Source of the DNA: Brevundimonas vancanneytii
GTDB lineage: Bacteria > Pseudomonadota > Alphaproteobacteria > Caulobacterales > Caulobacteraceae
Assembly: GCA_945861515.1 (NCBI GenBank)
Contig: CAMAVA010000002.1
Coordinates: 1-63,689, forward strand
Length of the DNA: 63,689 bases
Direction of reading: 5' to 3'
The position numbers and the translations under genes are program-made. Below the pieces are notes generated by a model. That model ran no database searches and was not told where the DNA came from. It saw only the letters and a program-made list of their open reading frames with translations. The stretch's first letter is position 1. Each line of letters begins with the position of its first letter. This document shows positions 27,561 to 36,884 of the stretch, piece after piece.

Positions 27561-27572
27561 GACGGCGGCGTC

Positions 27573-28562
27573 TCAGCCCTTGAGAAAGTCGAGGCTGTAG
27601 GCGCGTCGATAGTCCAGCGCCTTGTCATAGACACCCTGCTCCGAAGCGATCTTGAAGAAGTCGGCCCATCGCTGGTCTGTCATGGCGCCGATCCCCAGCG
27701 TTTCGGAGTCGCCGCTTTCGACGATGCCGTATTGGTTCATCATGGCCCGGGCATGGGCCAGGAGCTGTGGCGTCATTTCCGGATTGTCCTTCAGGATCAG
27801 TGCGTCGCCGGGCCCCGCATCCCCCTTGAGGTAGGATTTCCAGCCGGCCGCCGTGGCCTGGATGAAGGCCTTGACCGCTTCCGGCTTGCTGGCCAGCAGG
27901 GCGTCCGTCGCCAGAAGCATGGTCGCATAGCCAGGGTAGCCCTCGTCGGCCAGCAGGAAGACCGCAGGCTTGATCCCGGCTTCCTTTTCGATCGTGTAGG
28001 GCTCGCTGGACAGATAGCCCTGCTGGACCGAGCGTTTGTCTGCCAGGAAGGGCGCCGAGCTGTAGTTGTAGCTGCGCAGCTGGGCGTCAGTGAACCCGTA
28101 CTTGGCCTTCAGCCAGACCCAGAAGGCCTCGCGCGACGCCGAGGCCAGCAGGATCGGCCGCCCCTTCATGTCGGCAATCGACCGCACGCCCTGGTCCGGA
28201 TGGGCCAGCAGGACCTGGGGGTCCTTCTGCATGAAGGCGGCGACGGCCTTTATCGGAATGCCTTCCTTGGCCAGGTTCAGGACGATGAAGCTGTTGGACC
28301 CCATGCCCAGCTCGATGGCGCCCGCCGCCAGCAGCTGGGGCACATTGACGCCCGGCCCCCCCTGGAGGATTTCCACATCCAGGCCGCGCTTCTGATACTC
28401 GCCCGTGGCCAGCGCCTGATAGAAGCCGCCCTGTTCGGCCTGGGCCTTCCAGTCGGTGGCAAACCGGATGCGGGTCCGGCCTTCCGCTTCCTTGGCCTTC
28501 GGGGCGCAGGCGGCCGCCAGGGCGGCAAGGCCGGCTGTCAGCACAGTACGACGATTGGACAT
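27573..28562 (-). CDS. ABC importer substrate-binding lipoprotein, NMT1/THI5-like
   Basis: 329 aa. The N-terminus MSNRRTVLTAGLAAL-AAAC is a lipoprotein signal with a twin-arginine flavour and lipobox LAAAC, so the mature protein is anchored on the periplasmic side. Family features are FATDWKAQAEQGGFYQAL, the GLDVEILQGGPG turn and the DMKGRPILLASA strand-loop, as in NMT1/SsuA-type proteins that bind pyrimidine, thiamine precursors or sulfonates. The ATG at 28562 is preceded by GGGAGGGG. No TPP riboswitch was found upstream, which weakens a thiamine role. Confidence 0.88.
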   Translation of the reverse strand: MSNRRTVLTAGLAALAAACAPKAKEAEGRTRIRFATDWKAQAEQGGFYQALATGEYQKRGLDVEILQGGPGVNVPQLLAAGAIELGMGSNSFIVLNLAKEGIPIKAVAAFMQKDPQVLLAHPDQGVRSIADMKGRPILLASASREAFWVWLKAKYGFTDAQLRSYNYSSAPFLADKRSVQQGYLSSEPYTIEKEAGIKPAVFLLADEGYPGYATMLLATDALLASKPEAVKAFIQATAAGWKSYLKGDAGPGDALILKDNPEMTPQLLAHARAMMNQYGIVESGDSETLGIGAMTDQRWADFFKIASEQGVYDKALDYRRAYSLDFLKG

Positions 28563-29034
28563 CAACCCCTCCCGGTATCCTTGAAGGGCAAGGGTAGGCT
28601 GCGGTCACGCCCCCGCCAAGGTCCGGGCGGATTTTTTGGGCATTGCCAAACGAGCAAGAGGACGACGCGTCCGTTTGACCGGCTGCATCGCCCTCCTACC
28701 CAGGGCCGTGAGGTCCCTGGTTGCCGAGGGTCCGGATGTTCAGGCTGCCGGATTGCTCCAGTCTGCCCGTCCCAACCGGTTCCGGACGGGTTTCCGCTGG
28801 TCTCCCTGCGGGCCTTTCCCGGAACCTTTCCGCTCGCCCGGCCTGCCGGTTTCCCGTCTCGCCTGCGCCGCAGTTCCCTTCGACAAGGTGAGGGTGCGAC
28901 CAGATTGTCGTAGCGGCAAGGGGCTGATTCAGCGAGCCGACACAGACCTCTGGACAGGTCTGTGGACGGACTGTGACTATCCTGTGAATCCGGACAAAGT
29001 GCTGTTTGAATTCAGTAAATTGACTCGTCCACAG
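28563..29034. other. 472-base gap with little recognisable content
   Basis: It lies upstream of the leftward ABC importer and downstream of leftward uup. It holds an 8-bp perfect stem with a 6-base loop at 28942-28963 (ACAGACCT/AGGTCTGT) and three GANTC sites (28927, 28984 and 29023, approximate). There is no gene with convincing coding character. The frames open on the plus strand here are continuous with the antisense of uup. Confidence 0.5.
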
Positions 29035-30840
29035 CTATTGCGAAGCCAGCTGTTCCCGCTTCTCTTCCAGCATCAGCCACTCATCCTCGCTCCGCGCCAG
29101 TTCGGCCCGGCGATCGCCCAGCATCTTCATGGTCCGGTCGAAGGTCGCGACGTCGCGAGCATAGAGTCCGGGGTCCGCCAGAACGGCCTCCAGCCGGGCG
29201 ATTTCGCCGGGCAGGGACGCCACCAGCCCCTCCAGTTCTTCCAGCCGGCGCTGATCCTTGTAGGACAGCTTCGCCAGCTTCTTGACCGGCGCCGCCGGCC
29301 GGGACGCCGCTGCCGCCGGCGAAACCGCCTCGATGCCATTGGACGTGCTGGCCGAAAAGAACCCCGGATTCTGGGTCATGAAGTCGGACCAGCCGCCCGG
29401 GGTTTCCACCACCCCGCCCCGCCCGTCCAGCCCGATGGTCGAACTGGCCAGACGGTCGATGAAATCGCGGTCATGGCTGACCAGCAGCAGGGTGCCGACA
29501 TAGGCCGCCAGCAGGTCCTCGAGCAGATCCAGGGTTTCCATGTCCAGGTCGTTGGTCGGCTCGTCGAGGACCAGCAGATTGGCGGGCGTCGCCAGGGCCC
29601 GGGCCAGCAGCAGCCGGGCCCGCTCGCCGCCCGACAGGGTCGAGACCGGCTGTCGCAGCTGGTTGTCCCGGAACAGGAAATCCTTGGCATAGCCGGCGAT
29701 ATGCCGGGGCAGGCCGCCCACCATCACCTGGTCGCCGCCGCCCGGAGCCAGCGCCTCCCAGAGGGTGGCGTTGATGTCGAGATCGGCCCGGGCCTGGTCG
29801 ATATAGGCAATCTGCAGGTTGGTCCCCAGGACCACCTCGCCGGCGTCCGGCGCAATATGGCCCAGCAGCAGCTTGACCAAGGTGGTCTTGCCCGCGCCGT
29901 TGGGCCCGACAATGGCGATCCGGTCGCCCCTCTGGATCCGGGTCGAGAACCCCTGCACCAGCACCTTGTCGCCAAACGCCTTGCTCAGCCCCTTGGCCTC
30001 TGCCACGCGTTTTCCGGAGCTGCTGGCGACGCTCATGTCCATGGACAGAGACTTGCGGGAATCCCGCAGGACCGTCGCCTTCTCCTCGCGCATGGCCACC
30101 AGCCTCCGCCGCCGCCCTTCATTGCGCGCGCGCCGGGCGGTCACGCCCCGCTGCATCCAGTGCTCTTCCCGCACCAGGGCGGCGTTCAGACGCCGCAGTT
30201 CCTCGGACTCGGCCTCCAGCTGGCGATCGGCCCAGTCGTCAAAATGGGCGAACCCCTTGTCCAGCCGGCGGACTCGCCGGCTTTCCAGCCAGAAACACCG
30301 GTTGGTCGTCCGTTCCAGGAAGGCCCGGTCGTGGCTGACGATCAGGGCGGCGCCGCGACTGCTGCGCAGCATCCGCTCCAGGGTCTCGATCGCCAGGATG
30401 TCCAGGTGGTTGGTCGGCTCGTCCAGCAGCATGACGTCCGGCGCCTCGGCGAACATCCGCGCCAGGGCGGCGCGCCGGATTTCGCCGCCGGACAGGCCAC
30501 TGGTTCCCCGTTGCGGGTCCAGGCCCAGCACCTCGAGTGTCGCCTCCGCCTCATGCGGCTGGGCGCCGCCGGCGGTCGCATAGGCCAGCAGGCTCTCGCC
30601 CTCGATGCGTGGCTCCTGGGGCACGACGCTGATCCGGGCCGCCGGAGAGGCGAACCGTTCGCCCGCGTCGGCGGCGATCTGGCCGGTCAGCAGCCGCATC
30701 AGGGTCGACTTGCCGGCCCCGTTGCGGCCCACCAGGCAGGCGCGCGCGCCCGGCTCCAGCGCCAGATCGGCGCCGTCGAACAGGATGGAGGCGCCGTCGA
30801 CAAGACGGACATCCTTGAGGGCAAGAATGGGAGGTCGCAT
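29035..30840 (-). CDS. uup: ABC-F ATPase, Uup type
   Basis: A 601-aa cytoplasmic protein with two ABC domains and no membrane segment. The first has GRNGAGKSTLM, LSGGEIRRAAL and LLDEPTNHLD. The second has GPNGAGKTTLV, LSGGERARLLL and LVLDEPTNDLD. A Uup-type C-terminal coiled coil covers about residues 525-600 (YKDQRRLEELEGLVASLP and DRRAELARSEDEWLMLEE). ABC-F proteins act on the ribosomal E site or, for Uup, also bind branched DNA. No ribosome binding site precedes the ATG (CACTCCCTCCCC). It follows prfC on the same strand after 60 bases. Confidence 0.92.
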   Translation of the reverse strand: MRPPILALKDVRLVDGASILFDGADLALEPGARACLVGRNGAGKSTLMRLLTGQIAADAGERFASPAARISVVPQEPRIEGESLLAYATAGGAQPHEAEATLEVLGLDPQRGTSGLSGGEIRRAALARMFAEAPDVMLLDEPTNHLDILAIETLERMLRSSRGAALIVSHDRAFLERTTNRCFWLESRRVRRLDKGFAHFDDWADRQLEAESEELRRLNAALVREEHWMQRGVTARRARNEGRRRRLVAMREEKATVLRDSRKSLSMDMSVASSSGKRVAEAKGLSKAFGDKVLVQGFSTRIQRGDRIAIVGPNGAGKTTLVKLLLGHIAPDAGEVVLGTNLQIAYIDQARADLDINATLWEALAPGGGDQVMVGGLPRHIAGYAKDFLFRDNQLRQPVSTLSGGERARLLLARALATPANLLVLDEPTNDLDMETLDLLEDLLAAYVGTLLLVSHDRDFIDRLASSTIGLDGRGGVVETPGGWSDFMTQNPGFFSASTSNGIEAVSPAAAASRPAAPVKKLAKLSYKDQRRLEELEGLVASLPGEIARLEAVLADPGLYARDVATFDRTMKMLGDRRAELARSEDEWLMLEEKREQLASQ

Positions 30841-30900
30841 GGGGAGGGAGTGAGTAGCCGTATGCGGCCGTCAGGTCGAGGCCTGTCGGTCGCCGTCGGC

Positions 30901-32490
30901 CTATCCCCGCTCCCGGGTCCTCAGGAACGAGACCTTCGGATAGCGTTCGGCCACATAGCTGATCTCCCAGGCCGACTTGCCGAGGAAGATGGCGGATTCG
31001 TCGATGTCGGTGGCCATCGCTGTGCGGTGCTTGGAGCCGAAGTCGTCAATGTCAGCGGGGGTTCCCGCCAGCCAGCGGGCTTCCGCATAGGGCGCCGCCT
31101 CGAAGATCACATCCAGCTGGTATTCATTCGCCAGACGGTCGGCCATGACCTCGAACTGAAGCTGGCCCACGGCCCCGACAACAAAGTCCGACCCCAGGAC
31201 CGGGCGGAACAGCTGGGTGACGCCCTCTTCGGCCAGGCCTTCCAGGGCCCGCTTGAGGTGCTTGGCCTTGAGGGGATCCTTGACCCGGACCCGGCGCAGG
31301 ATTTCCGGCGCAAAATTGGGAAGCCCGGCAAATCGAAGCGTACCTGTTTCCGAAAGGCTGTCGCCGACCCGCAGGACGCCGTGGTTGGGGATGCCGATGA
31401 CATCGCCGGCAAAAGCCTCCTCCGCCAGTTCGCGGTCCGAGGCAAAGAACATGATGGGCGCATTGACGCTCATCTGCTTGCCTGTGCCCTGCGACTTCAG
31501 CTTCATGCCGCGCGAGAACCGGCCCGATGTCAGCCGGAAGAAGGCGATCCGGTCGCGGTGGTTGGGGTCCATATTGGCCTGGACCTTGAAGACAAAGCCC
31601 GAAACCTCCGGGTCGCCCGGCGCCACATGGGTCTCGGCGCCGCCGCGTTCAGCCGCCACGGTCTTGGGCGGCGGGGCATAGGTTCCGAGCACCTGCAAGA
31701 GCTGGTCGACCCCGAAATGGCGCAGGGCCGAGCCAAAGATGACCGGGGTCATGTGGCCCTCGAGGAAAGCCTGGGGATCGAAGGGCTTTGAAGCCTCCTG
31801 CACCAGCATGGCGCCTTCGGAAACCTCCTCGCGCTCTTCCGGTTCCAGCAGGCCGTCCAGGGCATTGGAGTCGAGCGGCAGGGGCGCCGGATGGCCCTCC
31901 TCGCGATTGCGGCCGAAGGGAATGAAGGTCTGGGTCCGCAGCTCGACCATGCCCTTGAACCGCCCGCCCGAACCGGCTGGCCAGAAAAGCGGCGCCGGAT
32001 CCAGGGCCAGCTTGGTGGCGATCTCGTCCAGCAGGGCAAAGGGATCCTGCGCCTCGCGATCCATCTTGTTGATGAAGGTGACGATGGGAATGTCCCGCAG
32101 GCGACAGACCTCGAACAGTTTCAGGGTCTGGGGCTCGATCCCCTTGGCGGCGTCCAGAACCATGACGGCCGCGTCAGCCGCCGTCAGGGTCCGGTAGGTG
32201 TCTTCCGAAAAGTCCTCGTGGCCCGGCGTATCGAGCAGGTTGAACATCAGGCCTTCATGATCGAACGTCATGACGCTGGCGCTGACGCTGATGCCTCGCT
32301 CCCGTTCGATCTTCATCCAGTCCGACCGGGTGCGGCGATTTTCGCCCCGCGCCCGCACCGCGCCAGCGGCCCGGATGGCGCCGCCTGCCAGCAGCAGGTT
32401 CTCCGTCAGCGTGGTCTTGCCGGCGTCAGGATGGCTGATGATGGCGAAGGTGCGCCGGCGGGCGGCTTCAACGGCAGGCGAATTGGACAT
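30901..32490 (-). CDS. prfC: Peptide chain release factor 3
   Basis: A 529-aa translational GTPase that recycles RF1/RF2 after termination. G1 SHPDAGKTTLTE (about 19-30), switch I around ERERGISVSASVM, G3 DTPGHEDFSEDTYR and G4 FINKMDRE are all present, followed by the beta-barrel domain II and the RF3-specific C-terminal domain (TQLFRPVLGSDFVVGAVG and EISYVAERYPKVSFLRTRERG). Length and start MSNSPAVEAARRR match the family. It lies in a leftward string with uup and two small genes. Confidence 0.96.
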   Translation of the reverse strand: MSNSPAVEAARRRTFAIISHPDAGKTTLTENLLLAGGAIRAAGAVRARGENRRTRSDWMKIERERGISVSASVMTFDHEGLMFNLLDTPGHEDFSEDTYRTLTAADAAVMVLDAAKGIEPQTLKLFEVCRLRDIPIVTFINKMDREAQDPFALLDEIATKLALDPAPLFWPAGSGGRFKGMVELRTQTFIPFGRNREEGHPAPLPLDSNALDGLLEPEEREEVSEGAMLVQEASKPFDPQAFLEGHMTPVIFGSALRHFGVDQLLQVLGTYAPPPKTVAAERGGAETHVAPGDPEVSGFVFKVQANMDPNHRDRIAFFRLTSGRFSRGMKLKSQGTGKQMSVNAPIMFFASDRELAEEAFAGDVIGIPNHGVLRVGDSLSETGTLRFAGLPNFAPEILRRVRVKDPLKAKHLKRALEGLAEEGVTQLFRPVLGSDFVVGAVGQLQFEVMADRLANEYQLDVIFEAAPYAEARWLAGTPADIDDFGSKHRTAMATDIDESAIFLGKSAWEISYVAERYPKVSFLRTRERG

Positions 32491-32555
32491 GCTGCGGGAA
32501 GTAGCGGCGGGCGGTCATCTTGTCACCCCGGGCGATCATGCCCGGAACCAGGGCG

Positions 32556-32999
32556 TCAGGCCGCCATGCGCCGCCAGACCTGCCGGTCCGCCTCGACAGG
32601 CGACAGGGCCGCGGCCTTCTGGCGCACGTACAGCAGGCCCATGACGTCGAAGCTGACATCGGCATAGCGGACAACCACCTGGGTCTCGGCGCAGTTGGCG
32701 CAGGGCGCCAGGAACAGGGCGGCGTTGATGGTCGGTTGTTTCAGGACGATCAGGGACGCCAGGCGCCGGGCCTTCTCGGGCGAGGTCCGCTGAAGCAGCG
32801 GCTCTTGCGCAAAGATTTCACGTCCCAGTTTCTCGACAAAGGCCATGTTGAGCGCATGGAACCTCTGGGCGGCGACCGGAGGCGCGACATCCAGGGACTC
32901 GAGATTCAGAACAACGTCGTTGAGCAGGAAGAGCAAGGGCAGGTCTCGGGTTGGGGTGACCAACCTGACAATGCCACGACCGGCTTTCACCTCCGTCAA
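32556..32999 (-). CDS. Small uncharacterised protein
   Basis: About 147 aa, not recognised. It is mixed alpha/beta with LPLLFLLNDVVLNLESLDV, a CANC pair (residues ~101-104, PCANCAETQVVV) and a C-terminal LYVRQKAAALSPVEADRQVW. No signal peptide. The start is uncertain: the frame opens at TTG 32999, nine bases after the preceding stop, and no ATG is available. GGAGGTGA just inside suggests a start slightly downstream. It may be translationally coupled to the DUF1491 gene upstream. Confidence 0.6.
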   Translation of the reverse strand: MTEVKAGRGIVRLVTPTRDLPLLFLLNDVVLNLESLDVAPPVAAQRFHALNMAFVEKLGREIFAQEPLLQRTSPEKARRLASLIVLKQPTINAALFLAPCANCAETQVVVRYADVSFDVMGLLYVRQKAAALSPVEADRQVWRRMAA

Positions 33000-33008
33000 G
33001 GAAGGCGG

Positions 33009-33341
33009 TTAACGGGTCTCAACCGTTTCGGTCAGGAAGTGGCGCCCCTCCCGATCCTCGATTTCAACCACCCAGACATCAGGATCGATCCGCCCGGTGC
33101 GAGCGATATAGGCGTCCAGTTCCGTCTCATCATGGCTGGCCACCGGCTCCATCCAGATCCGCTCGCCGTCTCCCCGGGTCGCTTCGCTGAAGAGCCTTGC
33201 GGTGTTGTCACGGCGGTTGACGGCCTTGACCAGGACGGCCCCGGCCCGGGCGTCGCCCTTGCGAGAGACCGCGCCAAAGGCCCCGCCCAGTTCGGCGCGC
33301 CGGATCAGGGCGGCAACCCAGATGTCGGTCGACAAAAGCAC
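33009..33341 (-). CDS. DUF1491 family protein
   Basis: A 110-aa small cytoplasmic protein matching the alphaproteobacterial DUF1491 pattern: STDIWVAALIRRAELGGAF near the N-terminus, RKGDARAGAVLVK, and the C-terminal DPDVWVVEIEDREGRHF. Function unknown in the family. The start is GTG at 33341. It heads the leftward string (DUF1491, small protein, prfC, uup) and is divergent from the secreted protein gene at 33434. Confidence 0.82.
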   Translation of the reverse strand: MLLSTDIWVAALIRRAELGGAFGAVSRKGDARAGAVLVKAVNRRDNTARLFSEATRGDGERIWMEPVASHDETELDAYIARTGRIDPDVWVVEIEDREGRHFLTETVETR

Positions 33342-33433
33342 TGTGGAAACGCCTCTCCGCTAACCGGATTGCAAGGCCGCCACCCTATCCTTCGTCACTC
33401 CTGAATTACAGCCAGACGGACTGATCCCCTTTA

Positions 33434-34363
33434 ATGTTCGACCTGACCGCCCGGGCGTTGGCGCCACGAACCGCAGGCCTCGTCCTGCTCACCGCCGCCG
33501 CCACCCTGTCGCTTGTGTCGCCGGCCGCCGCAGGCGGCAGCGCCACAAGCCTGCTGTACGAGCGCACGGTCATGACCGCCGCCAACGGCCGGTGCAGGCT
33601 GTTCACGCCCCAGATTGCTGCTGCGCTGGACGCCTCCCGGATCCAGGCCCGGGGCGCGGCCGTGCGCTCGGGCGCCCGGACCGATGACCTGCTGGATGTG
33701 GAACGCCGGGCCCGGTCCAAGGCGGCTGTGGCGGATTGCCGGTCCGCCGACATGAACACCGCTGCCGACCGGGTGCGCAAGGGGTTCGAGGGCTACGCCC
33801 GGATGATCAAGATGGTCTACCCCGGCGAAGTCGCTGGCTGGAGCGCAGACCGGTCGGTGTCCCGGGACGGAATTCGCTGGATGCTGCTCCAGACCAGCGC
33901 CTTTGGCTGGGACCGGCTGCGGTTTGGCCTGACCGGCCAGCATGGCGAGCCCTCCCTGACGGCGGTGGGAATCTTTGCCGACGGCGCCAGGCCCTATGCC
34001 GCCCGACTGGTGATCCGGGATCTGGCCAGGACCAGCGGCCCCTATCTGGACCAGCGGTCGCGCGGGGTTGGCGGAAAGCTGTCTCTGCCTTCGCGCGTGC
34101 CGCCGCGTTCGGCGACGCGAGCCTTCACCGCCGAGGCCCGGGTGACCGCCGAACCCATGCTGCTGTTCGGCGAAAGCCGGGGCGGTTGGCGGTTCCGGTT
34201 CTCGCCGGCCGCCGCCAGGGCCCTGGCGGACCTTGATCCGCGGGAAGCGGTGATTGTCGAATTCCTGTTTGATGGGCAAGGCAACAGTGCGGTGCGCAAG
34301 GCCTATGTGGAGGTCGGGGACTTCGCGGCTGGCCAGGCCTTTCTGGCGGCCAGTCAGCGCTGA
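33434..34363 (+). CDS. Secreted protein of unknown function
   Basis: 309 aa. A Sec signal peptide (hydrophobic stretch LVLLTAAATLSLVSPAAA, cut before GGSATS) leads a mature region with no domain I recognise. The first part (DDLLDVERRARSKAAVADC) is helical with two conserved-looking cysteines (RCRLF and ADCRSAD). The second part is strand-rich (RFGLTGQHGEPSLTAVGIF, REAVIVEFLFDGQ). Probably periplasmic. The last 10 bases overlap the end of the convergent DivJ-like kinase gene. Confidence 0.75.
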   Translation: MFDLTARALAPRTAGLVLLTAAATLSLVSPAAAGGSATSLLYERTVMTAANGRCRLFTPQIAAALDASRIQARGAAVRSGARTDDLLDVERRARSKAAVADCRSADMNTAADRVRKGFEGYARMIKMVYPGEVAGWSADRSVSRDGIRWMLLQTSAFGWDRLRFGLTGQHGEPSLTAVGIFADGARPYAARLVIRDLARTSGPYLDQRSRGVGGKLSLPSRVPPRSATRAFTAEARVTAEPMLLFGESRGGWRFRFSPAAARALADLDPREAVIVEFLFDGQGNSAVRKAYVEVGDFAAGQAFLAASQR

Positions 34364-35874
34364 GGCGTAAAGGCGACCACATTGTCCGCCGGGTTGGCCT
34401 TGGCCTCCGGCTCCGGGGCGGGCAGCAGGACCGGCAGCCTGACAGTGACCGTCGTGCCCTCTCCCATGGCGCTGTCGATCTCCATGTCGCCGCCGTGCAA
34501 CCGGGCGAAGGCTCGCACCAGCGATAGTCCAAGGCCCGTTCCCAGGGCGCGCCCTTCAGTGTTTCCGGCCTGTTCGAACGGCCTCCCCAGCCTGTCGAGA
34601 TCCTCGGCGGAAATGCCGACGCCGCTGTCGGCGACCACCAGTTCAAAGGCCCCGTCCTGACCCTGGGCCGTGACCGTGACGGTCCCCCCCTTCGGGGTGA
34701 ACTTGAGGGCATTGGAAACCAGGTTGAGAACAATCTGCTTCAGGGCCCTGCGGTCTGCATCGATCTCCAGCGCCTGGGATGGCAGCAATCCCCGAAGCTT
34801 CACGCCGGCGCGATCGGCCTGCAACCGCATCAGCCGCAGGGCCGCGGAAATGGCCTCCCGGGAATCAAACGGCTCGCGCGACAGCTCGAACCTGTCGGCC
34901 TCAATCTTGGACATGTCGAGGACGTCATTGATCAGGTTCAGCAGATGGGATCCGGCTTCATGGATCAGCTGACCGTATTCCCCGTAGCGATCGGGCATCG
35001 GGCCAAACAGCCTGGATTTCATAATGTCGGAAAAGCCCATGATCGCGTTCAGTGGCGTCCGGAGCTCGTGACTCATGTTGGCCAGAAACCGTGATTTGCC
35101 CGAGGCCAGGGCCTCGGCGTCGTTGCGGGCCTGTTCCAGGGCCGCTTCCCGGGCCCGCTCGGTGGTCGCATCCCGCAGCAGGGCGACCAGCATGTCGTCT
35201 TCGGTGCGTCGAAGGCTGGCGACCACCCAGCTGTCCTGGGCCTCGATGGGCGCAAAGCTGATTTCGGCATGGCCATATTCGATCGCCGTCCGGATGGCGC
35301 CAGTCATCGCCTGGCGGTCTGTCGAGAGACCTGCCAGCCCGGACTGTTGCAGCGACTCGATATCGATGCCTTCCGGCGCCTGTCCGTGGGCCGCGCGCAC
35401 CCGGCCGTGGGGATAGAGCAGGATCAGCAGATGCGGCAGACCGGACAGCAACCGCGTCAATCGGGCCGAGTCGGCGCTTGAGCGGTCCTTGCTTTCCAGT
35501 TGCTTCCGACGGGCCAGCACCAGACCGACGCCGAGACTGAGGGCGATCACCGCCAGCCCCAGCAGTCCAAGGCCCAGGCCGACGGGACCGCTCAGCGCAT
35601 CAGGGGTCAGGCCCAGCAGGGCGGCAAGCGCGGCCAGGCCAGCAGCAGCTACCGAGAGAATCGCGCCGCCCGCCAGCAGGCGACCCTTGGCATCCAGCAG
35701 CGCGGCAACCAGGGGCGACAGACACAGAACACCCAGGGGCCCGCCCGGTCCGCCAGACATGACGCAGGCCGCCCCACCGGCGACCGCCGTCAGGACAAGC
35801 AGTAGCCAGGGTCTGCTTGGGCGCGAATCGTCGAGAACGACGTTCGGGTCCAGATCAGGGTGGTCTTGGTTCAA
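34354..35874 (-). CDS. divJ: DivJ-like membrane sensor histidine kinase (cell-cycle kinase candidate)
   Basis: 506 aa. Four hydrophobic segments between residues 22 and 122 are followed by a PAS-like sensor region (141-245) and a helical linker. The DHp motif is FLANMSHELRTPLNAIMGFS with His269. The ATPase domain has LKQIVLNLVSNALKFTPKGG, VVADSGVGISAEDL and ALGTGLGLSLVRA. The DHp region and the C-terminal tail ending NVVAFTPQR resemble Caulobacter DivJ as I recall it. DivJ phosphorylates DivK and PleD and controls the swarmer-to-stalked transition. Caulobacter DivJ is longer (about 600 aa), so orthology needs confirmation. The neighbour across the divergent promoter is a second kinase with the same DHp type. 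Confidence 0.72.
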   Translation of the reverse strand: MNQDHPDLDPNVVLDDSRPSRPWLLLVLTAVAGGAACVMSGGPGGPLGVLCLSPLVAALLDAKGRLLAGGAILSVAAAGLAALAALLGLTPDALSGPVGLGLGLLGLAVIALSLGVGLVLARRKQLESKDRSSADSARLTRLLSGLPHLLILLYPHGRVRAAHGQAPEGIDIESLQQSGLAGLSTDRQAMTGAIRTAIEYGHAEISFAPIEAQDSWVVASLRRTEDDMLVALLRDATTERAREAALEQARNDAEALASGKSRFLANMSHELRTPLNAIMGFSDIMKSRLFGPMPDRYGEYGQLIHEAGSHLLNLINDVLDMSKIEADRFELSREPFDSREAISAALRLMRLQADRAGVKLRGLLPSQALEIDADRRALKQIVLNLVSNALKFTPKGGTVTVTAQGQDGAFELVVADSGVGISAEDLDRLGRPFEQAGNTEGRALGTGLGLSLVRAFARLHGGDMEIDSAMGEGTTVTVRLPVLLPAPEPEAKANPADNVVAFTPQR

Positions 35875-36065
35875 CAGAAGTCTGAAACCCCTCGCCGCAT
35901 GGACTGCGAGGCTGGAACCTAGCTTTTATCTCGACGGGGTAGAAGTCGTCTCAATCCGTACGCGACCTGCAATACTGAAATCTCTGCATTGAAACGGAAT
36001 CGTAAGCGCGAAATGCAACATTGCCCGCATGTAGAACCGAACCAGAAGGTTCGCGAAAGGCGTCG

Positions 36066-36863
36066 ATGACACAAACGGCTCGCCGTGCTGCCCCCGAACC
36101 CGAGGCAAACGCCCCGGTCGAGGCGCCAGTTCGTCCTGCAGTTCATCGAAAATCCCGCCGCCAGATGGCCCTCGACGACCAGAAGCGGTCCTTCCTGCGG
36201 ATGGTCAGCCACGAGCTTCGCACGCCCTTGAACGCCGTGATCGGGTTTGCAGAAATCATCTCCTGCGAACTCTATGGCCCGCTCGGCGCGCCGCAGTACA
36301 AGGAATATGCCGAGCATATACGGCAAAGCGGCCACAAGCTGCTGACCCTGGTGAACCAGGTGCTCGAAATCGCCAGGCTGGAAGGCCATGCGGTCGATCT
36401 CGATCTCCGGCCGGAGCCGCTGGATCACGCCCTCGAAGATGTTCTCGAACAGTTGAAAGTCGAGATCCGGCAATCCGGCCTGTCGATCGATATCGGCGAT
36501 GAAACTGCCCTGCCCAATGTGCTTGCCGATGGCCGGGGCCTTCGCACCATCCTGTTCAATCTCCTGAACAACGCCATCACCTGGTCCCCGCAAGGGGGTC
36601 GTATCAGCGTTGCCGCCGCCGAACGCCTGGGCATGGTCGAGATCACGATCAGGGATCAGGGGCCCGGCGTCGATCCTGCGGACATTCCCCGACTGCTGCG
36701 GCCGTTCGAGCAGGGCCAGTCCGCCCTGACCCGGTCCACCCATGGAACCGGGCTTGGCCTGCCCATTGTGGACGCCCTCTGCCAGGCCATGGCCGGCCGA
36801 TTGAGCATCGCCTCGGTTCCGGGCCAGGGCCTCAGCGCCACGGTCGCCTTGCCCGCCGCCTGA
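36066..36863 (+). CDS. Soluble histidine kinase with PleC/DivJ-type DHp domain
   Basis: 265 aa, no membrane helix. A disordered Pro/Ala/Glu-rich N-terminus (~1-30) leads directly into the DHp helix MVSHELRTPLNAVIGF (His49) and an ATPase domain with ILFNLLNNAITWSP, IRDQGPGVDPADIP and THGTGLGLPIV. It has no sensor domain of its own, so it must be controlled by a partner or by localisation. The ATG at 36066 has AAGG upstream and removes 15 unlikely residues. It is followed by sufE after 21 bases. It shares the DHp sequence class of the divergent DivJ-like kinase and may address the same response regulators (inference). Confidence 0.85.
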   Translation: MTQTARRAAPEPEANAPVEAPVRPAVHRKSRRQMALDDQKRSFLRMVSHELRTPLNAVIGFAEIISCELYGPLGAPQYKEYAEHIRQSGHKLLTLVNQVLEIARLEGHAVDLDLRPEPLDHALEDVLEQLKVEIRQSGLSIDIGDETALPNVLADGRGLRTILFNLLNNAITWSPQGGRISVAAAERLGMVEITIRDQGPGVDPADIPRLLRPFEQGQSALTRSTHGTGLGLPIVDALCQAMAGRLSIASVPGQGLSATVALPAA

Positions 36864-36884
36864 CCGGGGCGTAAAGCGCCAAGG

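Noticed and set aside
28563-28700. TPP riboswitch upstream of the NMT1-like binding protein
   Set aside because: No THI-box elements could be found on the minus strand.
28636-31791. A 1051-codon open frame on the plus strand
   Set aside because: It is the antisense of uup and the end of prfC, whose motifs are complete on the minus strand. Long antisense frames are expected at this GC content, and its composition (Arg/Gln/Pro/Gly) matches no protein.
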